64,000 nt of DNA from Fistularia commersonii (taxonomy: Eukaryota > Chordata > Actinopteri > Syngnathiformes > Fistulariidae), in the NCBI GenBank assembly GCA_037954325.1, contig JBBMNZ010000028.1, forward strand, positions 12,675,501-12,739,500, given 5' to 3'. The notes under the pieces were generated by a model that saw nothing but the letters and a program-made list of their open reading frames with translations, did no database searches and was not told the DNA's origin. Numbering within the stretch: the stretch's first letter is position 1; each line of letters begins with the position of its first letter. The position numbers and the translations under genes were made by a program. Shown here one piece after another: positions 10,529 through 24,029 of this stretch.

Positions 10529-11769
10529 GGTAATATTCTATATCAATAATTAATGACAATGGTCAATAAAGACAAAAAACAAATGGATTATTTTAAATAT
10601 ACTATGACCTTTGTACATTGATGATGACTTCATAAGTCATGTCTCTCCCTGCAAAACATTTTTTATGGGGAAATGGGGGCATTGTATGCATGTATATGTA
10701 TATAAATATGTATAGGTGGAGATAGGAAGATGGGAGAGCGTAGTACAGGGTCTAGTACGGTTATATCAAGAAAGATTGTAGGGAGTGAAATCCTCGTTGC
10801 CGATGTCTTCATTCATACAAGGCTTTTATTCCAGGGGTTGCTACAACACACAGACAAACACACACACATACATATGCAAACATATGTCAAATTTGAGTGT
10901 TTATTTTAGTGACAAAGAAAATTGCAATACAATCATTACAACTGAATTGCCAAACAGTCTTTCTTCCTCATCATTATTTTCCATTATTTATTTTTCACTA
11001 GTTACTGAAGTGCTTGACAGAAACTGTGTCCCATTTCAACACAAAACTCCACGATGAATGAATGTGCATGAAAAGGTTTTCAACAATATGGGATCGTGTA
11101 CGCATCTTATCAAATCAGAGCAGAGAATACATTTACAGATTTTTTTGTCATTTCAATCTAAATCTGTGTAAGTTTAGGCAGTCCAACGAAGAGAAACAAA
11201 CTTTTGTAGGATTTGAAGGATTGTTTTAGCAATTCCAGACACCTGAGTTATTTTCCCTCTGGTATACAACTTTCATCAAACTGTCATTTCCACTATCACC
11301 TGTAAATTCTGTCTTTGGAGCTGTGAGCTTCCTCTTGATCCTCTATCTGTACTGTGTGTTCCTGACAAAGTGCGTCACACTGGATAGATTCAGCACAAGT
11401 TAGAGAGGAAGTGTGTGTTTGGAGTCAGCGAAGTGGCTGCCCTGATGTCTGAACCCCTGACCGCTGACTCTCACCTCAGCTTTGTTACCAAAGTGAGACT
11501 TCCCATGTAATTTTGCTGCCTTTAATGCTTTATCTTTCTTAGTTTTTATTTCATTTCATTTTCTTAAATCACTATCCATTTCGAACTATTAGTCATCTAA
11601 TAGTTCTAATAATCATCTAAAACATCTATCTCTGATTTAATCCAGCATCCCCTGTGAGGATAAGCAGCAGAAGATGGATGGCAGATTATTGTTGACAGAT
11701 GATGCAGATTATTGTTGATACTGATACAAACGTATATATATATGTTCTGTATATACGCAAACCAAACAT

Positions 11770-11822
<53 letters not shown>

Positions 11823-13200
11823 CACTGTGACATCTACTATTAATTAGAAAATGTTATTTGTAAATGAAACTGGAACAGTGAGCTGCTACTCAGAAGCGCC
11901 CAGTGAGCAGGTAAGGGTTCAACATTTGCTATTCCTTTACAAGATGTTACACATTTTACTTAGCAGAGGATTTTACAGTGGGATTTATATCTGCATATCA
12001 AATCCATAGAAAGACATGGTTTGGACTTGAGTAGCCTTCAATCAATGTAAGTACCGTGTAACGTGCAGCAAGGAGATTACAACGACAAAGAGAGCTCTGC
12101 CTGGGAAGTCTGGTCTTTCCTGAATGAGTGCATTCTTTAATTTACAGGATGCTAAAAAGACTGGTGCAATTCTCAACCAAACAAACAAAGAAAAAAATCA
12201 TTGTTTGTCCCATCTCAATCGCATAGAGTATTATTTCTTTGACGTGTTGTAAAATTAGCATAATAACATAATTTGGTAGCATATATTGTACTGCCATCAT
12301 TTCCTGTGAGCCATATACCATGTGTATACAGAGAGAATTATGTTTAGCAAAATTTGACAAATTCACAGCCTCTGACATAGAGTATGTGGGTGGGACGGTC
12401 TTTAGCCTGCTATCCATTAAACCTGTCTCGGAGGAGGTCTCAGTTGAAGAGATTTGCTAGAAGCAAAGTGAAATTCTCCCATCATGTCTACAGGGGTCAA
12501 AATGGTACAAACACCCCAGAGCTGGTGTCATTATCAGAATTATGACCCCTTGTTTCGGAGTTCATGCTTATCTCACTGTGCAGCCGAATTCAAATGGAAA
12601 GAAGAACAAATAAAATCACTGTAAGACCACGTTAAATATGGATGAGCAACATTTCCGCAGAAGCCTCTGAGAATTTCTTTCCCGCATCATCATTTACACA
12701 ATACTTTTGGCATTGAGCAATCACTCCGGTTTCACAATTCCAAAGCTTGAAGTGTGTTGCTGAATTATTTTTGCAGCTCCACAAAAGCTGTCAGGTTGTT
12801 AGCGAGTCATGAAGTTGCTGACATGACCTGTAGCTGAGACAGTGAGAGAAATTCTCCTAGTTTTGTGGTTTTCTCAGCACACTTGTTCATATAGATACTA
12901 ACCTAGGAGTGACTCTAATGAGTTTGAACATTTTAGGCATGCCCTTTCAGTTTTTTGTGAAGAAGAGGAGAATTTGGATACATATTTCTCATAAAAACAG
13001 ATGTACAGATGGGAAACAATCTTCATGATGAAACCCAATTTTCTCACATATAAGTTGCTATTGGGAGGACAAGTGACATTAATACAGGCATGCATCATGT
13101 CTGTGAGTATTCCGTCACTATGGCGAGGATATGGACACATCAGCTCTGCCTCATGTGGCAAAATGTGCTAACTTCCATGGAAAAACAGTGTGTAAGTGTG
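10529..13200. other. AT-rich non-coding interval upstream of klf2
   Basis: No exon with family resemblance. It contains a CA microsatellite (11772-11819). Around 11320-11420 there are several ETS-type GGAA cores, including GAGGAAGTG. These could belong to a klf2 enhancer, but nothing in a single sequence proves it. Confidence 0.4.
11772..11819. repeat. (CA)n microsatellite
   Basis: About 23 uninterrupted CA units, preceded by TATATATATA near 11734-11744. Confidence 0.95.
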
Positions 13201-13280
13201 AGAGGCAGCCTGCACAGGATGATGTGACCGAGTAAGACGAAGAGTGAGAGTTTGAGAGTGAGTGGGATCCTGCTCTAGGC

Positions 13281-13314
13281 TTATATAGCTCAGTTATTTT
13301 TAACTGCCCACCCC
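13281..13314 (-). promoter_or_regulatory. Promoter-like module: CACCC, MEF2, TATA
   Basis: On the - strand the order is a CACCC/GC box (CCACCCC on + at 13308-13314), a perfect MEF2 consensus (TTAAAAATAA, 13303-13294), then GCTATATAA (13289-13281). This would start transcription near 13250, in the klf2 direction and about 4 kb upstream of it. The first ATG downstream opens only a 12-codon frame, so no coding exon is evident. It may be an alternative klf2 first exon, a muscle or endothelial enhancer with eRNA, or chance. Confidence 0.4.
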
Positions 13315-13450
13315 TTGCTCATTACAGCGTTTCCCCCTCAGACCACTCAGGAAGCACGTTTGGCTCCTTTTCCTGGTCACGAGCGGCCAGATTCAAACAG
13401 AATCAAAGAATGATTGCATTGAGGCTCTCCATCCCCCATGTTGGAAAAAA

Positions 13451-13488
13451 TGTGTGTGTGTGTGTGTGTGTGTGTGTCTGTGTGTGTT
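13451..13488. repeat. (TG)n microsatellite
   Basis: About 18 TG units with one TC interruption. Confidence 0.95.
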
Positions 13489-13499
13489 TTGGGGGAGTG

Positions 13500-15990
13500 C
13501 AAGAGGTGGAGAGAAGTATTTAGTCAAAAAAATAAAAATAAAATGGCACGTGCCATTGTGAGACATTCTAGTTCTGCTCCAATTTCAAAAACCTTCAAAC
13601 ATTTGTAAAGAAAAAGCAGCTTTGTAGCTTCTGGGAGGCATTTGACAGAATGTCTTTGCGTCATTAGCATAACCAAAGAGCAGTTGAGTTTCACTGTTAA
13701 AGATAACTGTCAGCAAGCAGAGCTGTCTGTGAACTATGGTGGAAAGAGAGGTTAATTACACTGTAACCATTTGAATAATGCGTTTCAATTGCATGACATT
13801 GATATAATGGTAAAATGGTTGGAATTTAAAAAGTCAATACCAGACAATAGACTGTTGACTTTTGTCACAGTCTTTAGCCATGATACCCAGGTCATTTTAG
13901 TTTTCAATTGTTTGTAAAGGTCATAGAACCATGTAATGTTAGAATGTATCATTAATATATTTTGTTGTGGTAATAAGACACCTATAACATGATGGTGGAA
14001 AATGGGAGAAATACTGCTGAAAATCACACAAGTACAGCAGTAGAAATATTTAACTGTGTCTGTATGAAGCACTCTTTGGTTGATATGGCGATTTCTAAGT
14101 CTCTGGTGAATTACGGCAGGCATTAATGAAATTTCCTTTGTGTATTTCTGTTTGATTTTGTCAAGAACTGGATTTTGTCCCTCGGTCTGGCGAGTTTCAC
14201 TTGTCGAGTGTTTTATACTTCTAATGTAACCACCTACTCATTTCTGCTCCATTTTGCAAAACATTGTCATTTTTAGATGAACGTGTTTCGAAGACAGTTT
14301 CAGTTAGAAATTAACATTATAACCTTCATATATGCTGTATTGTCTAAGTCAGTGCCTAACTTTTGGGTGTTTTTAATAAGCTGATCATTAGCAATATACT
14401 GCTACAAATCATAGGGTTGTAACATTTGTAATATCCTGCAGAAAAGCTTCCAAAAGCACAACAGAGACATTTTAAATTGTTCAAATAGTTTTCTGTAGCC
14501 CTTTCTACCATCTCTGTTTGGATTACCAAGGTGAGATTTTTAAAAAATAGGCATTTACCAGTGTATTCTGGGTTCCACAGCACATTTTCTCAAGACAACC
14601 AGCACCTGGCCTCCAGGAAGCCCAAGCATATGGTTCAACAACCATCATAGTTTTCAGAAAGTGTTATGAAAACCTACCTTTTAAAAATATTCAACTCCGT
14701 CTGGCTAATATGGCAGGAATAATGGTTACATGTGGATATAATTGAGCCAGTATGACACAGGGGGCACTTTATTAGCTGTTAAAAACAAGAATCCTAGCTG
14801 TTCCACATCTTAAACCACATACTCATGCCTGCACAGGCTGTGAATATGTTGTTTTATTCTCTCCAGAGTGTTAAAAAGATGCCTTTATTTGATAAATGAG
14901 ATTGGGCATGCTCCCGTGGGACTGGAAGTAGCCTACAGAAAGTAGGCTCCAGTCCTACAGTAGACTTTAGACACGGGAATATTCTCAGGCTGGCCTTTGG
15001 ACGCATGATAGTCCACAGTGCCTCAACATCAATGCATAAGGCTGTATCCAGTTTTTTTATTCTAAATGTTTATCATTAAGTTAACAGGGGTTAGTGTTGT
15101 TCAGATGGGTAACCTATTATTTCTAATCATACAGGGGAGCATTTGGGATTGTTTGGGCAAAATTACCCTTTCAACTGAAACCAGGGAACTTTACAGGACT
15201 CTGAAAACCTTTGTCCGTGATCAGCATATTCCACATAGGAAAAAAATGCCACAATGTTTGCACTTGTTTTCTGCTTTCACTTGTTTTAGAAGCTGGGTTC
15301 AGTCCTCTTCATCTTTTCACTTCCTTAATGACAGAGATGTACACAGCCTTGCTTTGTCATCTGCAGAAGGTATACAAAATAACCATGACCTCTTAGCACT
15401 ACATTCATTGTACCAAAACAGCATGTACTTTCTTTACACCCCTTTGCACCTATGAAGATGATGTTTATAAAATGAAATGTTTATAAAATGATAGAATTCT
15501 TACACATGGTTGGCACACAAATGTCTATGATATAGTGTGGTCTTTTTTTCCACTGAACACCACATTTTGCTGGGTCACTGGTCCCTTTTAAGTCCTGTTT
15601 ACAAAATTGTTTCACAACATAGACCAAAGTAACCCACTGTCTGTAACCCACTATTTTCTGTATATGCTTTTTCATGGACGCTTAAACAGACTGCAATCAG
15701 AACCACTGACACCTATTTTCCAGAAATTAGCAATAACTTTAAGCTCTGTGAATTACCAAACAATACTTTTAGTTACACATGACATTACTGTATGTGGTGT
15801 CAGTGGTGTACATTAGAGATTGGTTCTGCAAATAATAATGATGATCCCTCATGTGACATTATTTGCATTACAGAATTATATTTTTTGTTCAGTTTTGCAT
15901 TGTTAACTGAAATTAAAAAAAAACAAACTACTCAGTGGTGAATGGTGCAAAAAAAAAACGATTCAGTGTATGTCTGTCTGAGATCATGAG
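13500..15990. other. Non-coding interval, nothing recognised
   Basis: AT-rich sequence with short chance frames (the longest is 129 codons at 15066-15455, no family resemblance). No repeat boundary or RNA gene was recognised. Confidence 0.4.
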
Positions 15991-15997
15991 TTTTTCG

Positions 15998-18085
15998 CAT
16001 CTTCTTCTCTTGCTCTGGACGGTTGACCATAAGTAGTTCATATCATCCATCTCCTTTATCGCTTCACTGTAATCCCATCGTTCCTTTTTGGTCCCTCTTA
16101 CTCACCCGGGTCTTCTATCGTGCTTGTGCTAACCCTCATTCCACTCCTTTCGAAGTCATCCGCAAACATCAAGTTCATGGAGATTCCTGTCTAACCTCAT
16201 CTGTCAGCTTGTCCATCACCACTGCAAACAAGAAGAGGTTCAGAACTGATCCCTGATGGAGTCCCACCTCCACCTTGAACTCCTCTCTCACCTATGACCC
16301 ACCTCACCACTGTCTTACAGCCCTCATACAACTTTTGCACCTGTCTAACATACTTCTCTGCCACCGCAGACTTCCTAATACAATACCATAGTTCCTCTCT
16401 CGGCACCCTGTCATGCTTTTTTCTACTCTACTATACTCTTTTTTTGGCATGTAACCATATTGCTGCTCACAAATGCTCATTCTTCCCGTGGTCTAACTTT
16501 CACTACTCTTGCCAATAACTTAATTCTATGAGTCATCAACTTTATTCCTCTGTATTTACCGCTACTCTGCACTACTTGCTTGTTCCAAAAAATGGCACCA
16601 GCACACTTATCCTCCATTCCTCAGGCCTCCTCTCACTCTCCAAGATCCTGTCAAACAATCTTATCAAAAATCTTACTTAAAAAAAAAAAAAATATTTCAA
16701 TATATCCGCAGGTATATCAGGACCAAATTACTTTTGACTGTTAAGCCTCTTCAATGCCCTCTTCACACTACCTTTACTCATCTTTGCTACTTAATGGTCA
16801 CTTCTTGAGCACCTCTTCCGCTCTTCGTTCTCCCTTTTTTCTCATTCATCGACTTTCCAAAGTACTCTTCCCATCACACTTCTGGCACCTCTCAATACAT
16901 TTCCCTGTCTATCCTTAATCACCAGAACCTACAACACGTCCTTCTCAGCTCTCTTTCTTCGCCGGCCTGTATAAATCAGTCTGCCCTTCCCTGCTATCCA
17001 TCCTGGCATACAAGTCAACATTTGCCCTGAGTTTGGTGTTTTCCCCCTCTGGCTCACCTTGCGCTGCATCTCTCTGTACTCTTGTCTACTCTCTTCAGTC
17101 CCCTCAGTATTCCACTCCTTCTTAACCTCTTTCTCTTTTTATACCCCCACATTGCCTAATTTCACCACCAGGTCTCTTTATCCACTTTCCTCCCAGAGAA
17201 CACACTCTCCTACCTGTCTCCCTCATCACATCTGCTGCAGTTGTACAGTCAACTGGAAACTCCTCCTAACCATTCAGACCCTGTCTCAACTCTTCCCTGA
17301 AAATCACACAATTCTCTTGACTTTCAGCTTCCAACACTTTTTGTCCATGACTTTGGCTTTGTCCTCTTAATCTTCCTTGCCACCAGAGTCATCCTCCATG
17401 CCACCATCCAATGCTATGTTGGAACACGCTCACCAGTACCTACTGCTACTACTGCTCTCCTTCAGATCACATTGTATTTACAAGATTCGATCCACCTGTG
17501 TGCACTTCTCGCCACTCTTATTGCGTTGCGTTCCTGTCTCTTGTGCAAGACTTTATTCCTTTTCACAAAAGGATTGCCATCCTTTTCACAAAACGTACCA
17601 CTATTTGTCTTTCTGTGTCCCTATGCTGGATACTGAACTGGCCTATAACTTCTTTTGCCTGCACCAACATGTCCATTGAAGTCTTCCCCAATTCCCACTT
17701 TCACCTTTGCATGACTTCATTTAATTCACTAACTCTTCCTCTCTTCCAACTCCCATCCTACTTGCAGGGCATAACCACACACAACATGTATTATTACACT
17801 TTGAGTTTCTAGCTTCAGACTCTGTATCTGAGACTTTTTTCACATCCAGAACAATTCCAACAAACTGTCACTTCAAGATACCTCCTATTCGTTTTCACAG
17901 AAGTACTTAAATCCTGGTACCAAGCTTCTAGCCTTGCTATCTTTTCGACTGGTTTCTGGGACGCACAGTATATCTTCCTTCCTCCAACTCGTAGTGTCAA
18001 CCCAGCTCTAGTTGGCTGTCATAGTCCCAAAATCAAAGCCCCTACTCTCAGTACCAGTTTCTTGTCTTTTGTCTTCTCTCTCTGG
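15998..18085 (-). mobile_element. Degenerate RTE-like LINE copy 1, antisense
   Basis: On the - strand the segment 16406-16197 reads PREELWYCIRKSAVAEKYV, aligning with the reverse-transcriptase core of the copy at 46471-48180. 16540-17010 matches the N-terminal RT portion of that copy. 17041-18085 continues into the region upstream of RT that in this family encodes the endonuclease, ending near a YQDLSTS-like stretch (about 17900). Many stops and frameshifts are present, so the copy is dead. Its 3' part, downstream of RT motif C, is missing from the left end near 15998, so it was trimmed after insertion. The right boundary is approximate. Confidence 0.75.
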
Positions 18086-18089
18086 GCCT

Positions 18090-20662
18090 TGACTGATCTG
18101 GTAAGGCAGTCACCGATTTGATTTACATATTTTGTTTGGCACAGAAATAATGTCAGATTCCCCTCCTGACACAACCCTCCTCATCTATCCGAGTTTGGAA
18201 CCGACTAAAGGAGGACACTGGGACTGAATTTGAGCTCATTAGAAAACACTCAAAAAGAAGCTGTGCCCTGTATTGTTTTATGTTTTGAATTTGAAAAGTA
18301 GATGTTTGCATAACCAGCTTCCTTTTATTCCTTATATTGTCACCGTCTTCAGATACTTGCCCAAGTCATTTTTGGTCATTTTGTTTTCTGAAAAACTTGA
18401 AAAAATATTCAGGCATTTTTTCTTTTTAGAAGGCAACAATATGATACATCGATGAACTATTTTGAAAGTGGTTCCTGCAACACATTGAGTGAGACACTTT
18501 AAAAAGCTGATTATGGCCTGCCGAAGGCCTGAGATGGTCTGAGTCCACGTTTTTTTTTTTTTTTTTCATTTTTTTAGCTCTGTGCGGTGCGACAGCTTCA
18601 GACGTTTGTTCATTTGAACATGCAGAACTAAACTGTGCCAGCTGTTGAAACAGCATAGCCCTGGCCTTACACAGGTTCTCCATTGAAGCCACACTCTGTT
18701 TGATTGAGTGATCCAGCCTGCAGTGCACTTTATAGTGTACACACCTCGAAATGGGGACATTTGTAAAAACGTTAATAAAAACATTCCTCCAGCAAGGAAT
18801 GCACCAGGTATTTCCTCCCCTACACCTGGTTACGATTCCTTGAGTGCTCTCTGTTTCTGTTTTCACAGAACCATGCTCTGTCAGTGAGGGTATATTGATC
18901 CTGTACCTCTGAATGGTGTTGTGTTTTGCTAAATGATTGACATCTAAAACACATGTTCTTTCAACGGTCAATTTCCATTTCACCCCCAAACTGTTCGGAG
19001 CACATTGATGACTCCTTTTGGAAGCAGAGTGAAAGAATTACAATCTGATGCCAAATTGTGTGGAACATGAATCGAATAACAGCTGGTCAAAGGATCAGGA
19101 TGTGTTGCAAAGTAAGTCAAAAACTATTTTTAGGATTAATTAAGGATTACCATTTAGGATTAAGTTTCTCACTATTGATATTTCAAAATGTATGAAGTTC
19201 AAGTATCAAGAAATCAAGATTTTTATTTTATTTTATTGTCATATTTTCAGACACAGTGATTTTATTTCTTCTTGTTTGTACACTTTTAAAAGTGAGGCAA
19301 TTATCAGATGTTATTCAGTTATTGAAGGCTGGCTGTAAGGAGACTAATTTTCAGAAAGTCAAATCTATGCTAATGATACAATCGCTTCCATGTCTCAAGG
19401 GGGAAGACATCCCAAATTTTCAAGCTGCAGTGCAATTAGTAACTCATTGGACTGGTGCATTGCAGGGCCTCAGCACGTTACAAATGCCATCTCAAAGGAG
19501 CAGAGGGATACTGATCCTGAGTCCCTCTGTCATAAAACACCCCTGTTTTTGGGGCTGGTGCGGGTTGAGAACGATGCACTTGTGTCTACCTGTGTCTAGT
19601 CTGACTATTATCTAAGCAGAACACAGTGGAAACTGCATTGAGAACTATAAGATACAGCACATAAAGCCATCTTGAAGTGCAGCAACAGTTAGATTAATTC
19701 CTTCAAACAGTTTCAACAGTTAAAGGTTTTTTTCAGGTGCTGTTAGCATATCTGCAACTGAGTAATTTAGATTTTTTTTCGTTGAAAACAGCAGATAGTC
19801 TAACAACCTGTGGTTGACAAACAAACGACATCCGGTGCACACCATCCATTCAACATACATACCGTTAAGATTTTGATGTGTCCCTCTTTCACTCTTAGCT
19901 TGCTCACAGGAACTGTTTTTGACATTGTGGTTTTGTCAGCTTGCCAGGGGGTTAGTTGCTCAGGGTGAATATGGACTGATGAAAAAAAAAAATTCTCAGA
20001 ATATGTCAAGCATTCTACCTCAAGGCAAAGAGTGCCTCATGTTGGTTTCCTCTCATCTGTTTCTTTTGTGGGTAACTTTCCTCACTGGCATAAGATTGAA
20101 AACTTCCACAAAGAAATTTACTACTGAAGGACTCTCACATCTGTCTTGCTATAAAATTGATATATTTCCTACCCCTTTTTTCTATAAAAACTTGTCTTTT
20201 TAACATTTCAACAAAGTTACACTTAACCTACTGTATTGGTTTACCAACCTGGTTAACATCGGACTCTCCTTCTACCTGCTGGTCTTTCTCTCTCATACCA
20301 TTTGTGCCTCTTCACTACTTTCCTGACTGGGGCCCACCACTGATCAGGCAGTCATTTCTGGGCTGTTTGTAAAGGGAACATAAAGGGGCCTGGTTGTTAC
20401 CATGGCTGAAATGCAGAGAGAAGCCAAATGAAAAGCATGAATGAAATACAACCGAACATTGTCATTTGGATTATTATAGAACTATTTTATCGATCAACAG
20501 GACAAGTCAGTTGTTAGTGAATACTTTTCAATATGCCAATACATATTTATAGAAATGATTACAAAGATAGCTTTTAAACACAATTTTGACATGGTATGTA
20601 TTACGTATTGACTTGGATGATTATTAAGCATTTCTTAAATTGTCTGTTCTTAAACATGTTTT

Positions 20663-20697
<35 letters not shown>

Positions 20698-23660
20698 AGT
20701 GTGCATACACAATGTCACTCCTTAGCATTCTGACCCTGTGACCACATCTTAGATGCTATTTTGAGGGTCAAATGTCAAAGCAACACACTTTCTGAGGTGT
20801 CCCTTGCCCTCTTAACCTTGACTGACCACTTAATATTGCCTAAACCCTCCCTTAAGCACTTATAGGCCCATTTTGTTTGCGGCTCAGTTCAACTGTCAGA
20901 ACCTGTTCTCATAGCATAGTGCCTGTGTTGTCCTCTGAGCTGCTCGGATAATAACACTTGGCCCGATTTATTCCCATCTAAGCTCTTGCAGTTGTCAGCA
21001 TGCCTGTGCAATTCTTTGCAGCAGGACAGGTCATGTACTTCAATCTGTGGCAATCCAAGGAGATAAACTCACTTGATCCATAAATGGATCTCCACTCATT
21101 TGGAAGGAGAGCCCTGCAGCCCTGGGTGACATTCTAAAATGCAGCTGCTTGGTTTGACTAAAGGCACAGTAATCAACAGCACAAACATGCAGCAGCATAG
21201 GCCTATGCTAATTTCCCTGTCAGGCATTTTATGTATTTCAGAGATCATTTTAATTCATGCTATAGAGATGTTATTTGTCAAAAGCTAGAATGCATGTGAA
21301 ATACAACTTTCTAATGACATGTGACTGCTTCTGTGAAATGTTACAATTCAGTGCAAAAGAGCCATCACCATCGCATAAGAACCTTTTTTGATTCCAGCTC
21401 TGTCTCTTATACAAAAAAAATCTTACTTTGAAGACACAGTGGAATCCTTGACTCCTTTTACTGTTGAGTCAGACATTGTTGATTGTCGTACTGAAGTTAG
21501 TATCATAGAGGATTACACTGGTTTTCACGGAGCTAATCACCACTTCCATTTTTGTTGTGTGCTGGTGCCAACATCGAATCTCTTATAGTTTGACCATAAT
21601 TTCCTGAAATATGTGGTTTGTGTGTACGCACGCCTCATATATGTGATATTGAAGTGGGACACATATTAGAAATGAATGACATTCACAGTGCTGCAAATGT
21701 TGGGGCTGCACATTACATATGTATTAATAAAGACCAAAAATACATGTGGGAAGAATGGTTTTGCATATGTTTATATCCATGTGCAGCTGTACAAAAATTC
21801 AGTAATGCAAGTGTATGAAACAGATCTACGCTTTGAGGAATGAATTAAGGTCTTCAGCAGGGATTTGTGAAATTTTTGGTTGAAGAGAGCATGTTCCATC
21901 ATTTCAACATTTTTCCACAAACTTAGATGTCTTGAAACACACATTATCATGAGTCCAACATATTGTGACAAATGCTTAAATCTAGGCAGAAGATATTATC
22001 TTTCAGTGAAAAAATGCACACATTCAGTGACACGGAGGGCACCAGACACGTCATGAACGGCACCAGGCCTCCCTAATGTTTGACTCTACGCATGATCGCA
22101 AAACCAGTAATCAATCATCGTTAATTAATTTATTTCAGAACTTATTTTACATTATTTCTCCATCACCACATCTGTTTTTTCTTTATCAATAATCAACTCA
22201 GCCAAGACTGCAAACATACTTGAGAAACAGATATGACATTTGTGCCCTTGCGGTGGTACATGTAAAAATGTTGTCTTTCAAAACAGGGATTAATAAGAAC
22301 ACTTGTTTAGCACTTGTCTATATAAGATGTGTTTTTACCAAGAGGCCCCAATTTGTTTATGGGTGGTTAAGCTGTGTTAAAAATTTCTAATCATCTGGTA
22401 TTTTTGACTTTTGCCCCATATTCTTGCACAAGGCTGAATGATACACTCATGACCTGACAAAGTGAAAAGCATTCAGGTTTAACTAATGCGCCTGATAAGG
22501 CATTTAAAATGTAATTGTTAAAATATTGTTTTATTTTTTTCATGTGGAGATACCAAATGTCCTTAAATCGGACACTATATTTAACAATGTTAAAATGAAA
22601 TTGCGGCGGATGAATAGTTACTAACAGGCTCACCCCACAATGTCACCTTAAGAAAAAGAAAGAGAAAACAGATTATCCAGCATCTGCATGACATAGGTAG
22701 CCACACACACCACAAGTTAGAGAAGTGGGTCTGGCTTGTGGGGAGAGAAGTTCTCTGTTGGTTTTACACACTGAGATAAACAGCATATTTTTCTTAAAAT
22801 AGATCTCCTTCCTCTACTTGACCAAGATTTTGTGTGACCACATTGAGGGATTTCACTCAACCCTGTTGTTACCTGCTACTGAACAATTGAGGAGAAATCT
22901 GAGACATTTCATGGCTAACTACTCATCTGTGAGGGCCCCAAGCCAAAGCACCCCCTAAAGGGTCCTTCACCAAAAGCTGGAGGGGCTGTTATTCTTCATC
23001 CTGAAATATCCTCATCAGAGGACAAAACAGGAGTTATTATGGAGATGTATGGCAGGGTGTGGTGTGCTATGAGAATCCCACAAATTATGGGCTGGTGGGG
23101 AATTGTTCTAATCCAGCAAACCAGTGCTGTGGAAAGAGAGCTGCCGTTTTGGAGAAAGTGAGTTGGCTTCCCAAGTCCGGGCCGAGATCTTTCGGTTCAT
23201 GGGGAAGCTCTGTGGGCTCAGCGGTGTTAGGGAAATGGTTGAGGGTCTGGTGTGAGGCAGGGGTGTTGAATCTGCACATGTGAAAATATCTCATTATGTT
23301 TGCAAAACAGGTTTTTCTGAACATGAATCATTCATAGCCCTAACTCAATTAAAAAAAAACAGCTCCACATGGATACTTCAGTCAGAGTAAAGGCTCCCAA
23401 AACCTTTCATGTATAAATCAATGAAACAGTAAATTATATTAAAGATTATATTGAAGGATCAAATAGTTTAGGTGAAGGATGTTTCAGTATCCCCTACTCT
23501 CTGTTCATATGGCCCAATTCAAAATTTTATGTCATTCCATCTCTGCATTGTAAAGAACTGAATTTGGTAACATGTTAATGCAGGAACAAAGGAGGTTGAG
23601 ATAGGATAAATGACTGAGAAAATACATTGGAAATGAAAACAATATTTCTTCATCGTTGTA
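18090..23660. other. Non-coding interval, AT-rich
   Basis: Contains a 17-bp T run (18550-18566) and a CA microsatellite at 20665-20692. The 187-codon frame on the - strand at 18426-18989 matches nothing I know and contains a lysine run from the poly-T. No exon was supported. Confidence 0.4.
20665..20692. repeat. (CA)n microsatellite
   Basis: About 14 CA units. Confidence 0.95.
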
Positions 23661-23662
23661 AG

Positions 23663-23771
23663 AGTGTGTGAATGGGTGAATTAAGGACATTTGGTATCAC
23701 CAGTGTGAAACACATTAAAACCACAAGGTCATGAAAGCGCTATATAAGTGGACACCATTTACGGTTTACCA
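23663..23771 (+). repeat. Tail fragment of a dispersed teleost repeat
   Basis: AGTGTGTGAATGGGTGAAT near the start and AAAGCGCTATATAAGTGGA ... CCATTTACGGTTTACC at the end resemble a repeat tail seen widely in fish genomes (GCGCTATATAA followed by CCATTTACC). Class is not assigned from this fragment. Confidence 0.55.
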
Positions 23772-24029
23772 AATGCAGATGAGTCTAATAAATCAAGATC
23801 GAGGCTGTATTCCTCCTCTCAGCGAAATCCGGTAGAAGGAAGTGTACATGAATAATTTAAGGTCACATACTTATTATCTTAAAGTATTTCCCAAGAGCTG
23901 TTAAACAGAGCAGGATGTTACCAACACAGCTTTGCTAAACAGTTTTCTTACACAAAGTACATAAGTGAATTATTTCACAAAAAGCGAAAACTACCTTAAT
24001 GCTAATGACCATTTTAGTGCTCTTTTTGC

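Noticed and set aside
12898..13161. 87-codon - strand frame just below the MEF2/TATA module
   Set aside because: It begins with a TTG, not an ATG, and the first ATG from the predicted start opens another, 12-codon frame; no family resemblance.
18426..18989. 187-codon frame on the - strand
   Set aside because: No recognisable domain, a lysine run from a poly-T tract, no splice or promoter context; probably chance.
20880..20920. Segment resembling the miR-24 seed context (GGCTCAGTTCA)
   Set aside because: Identity stops after 11 bases and no matching hairpin arm was found.
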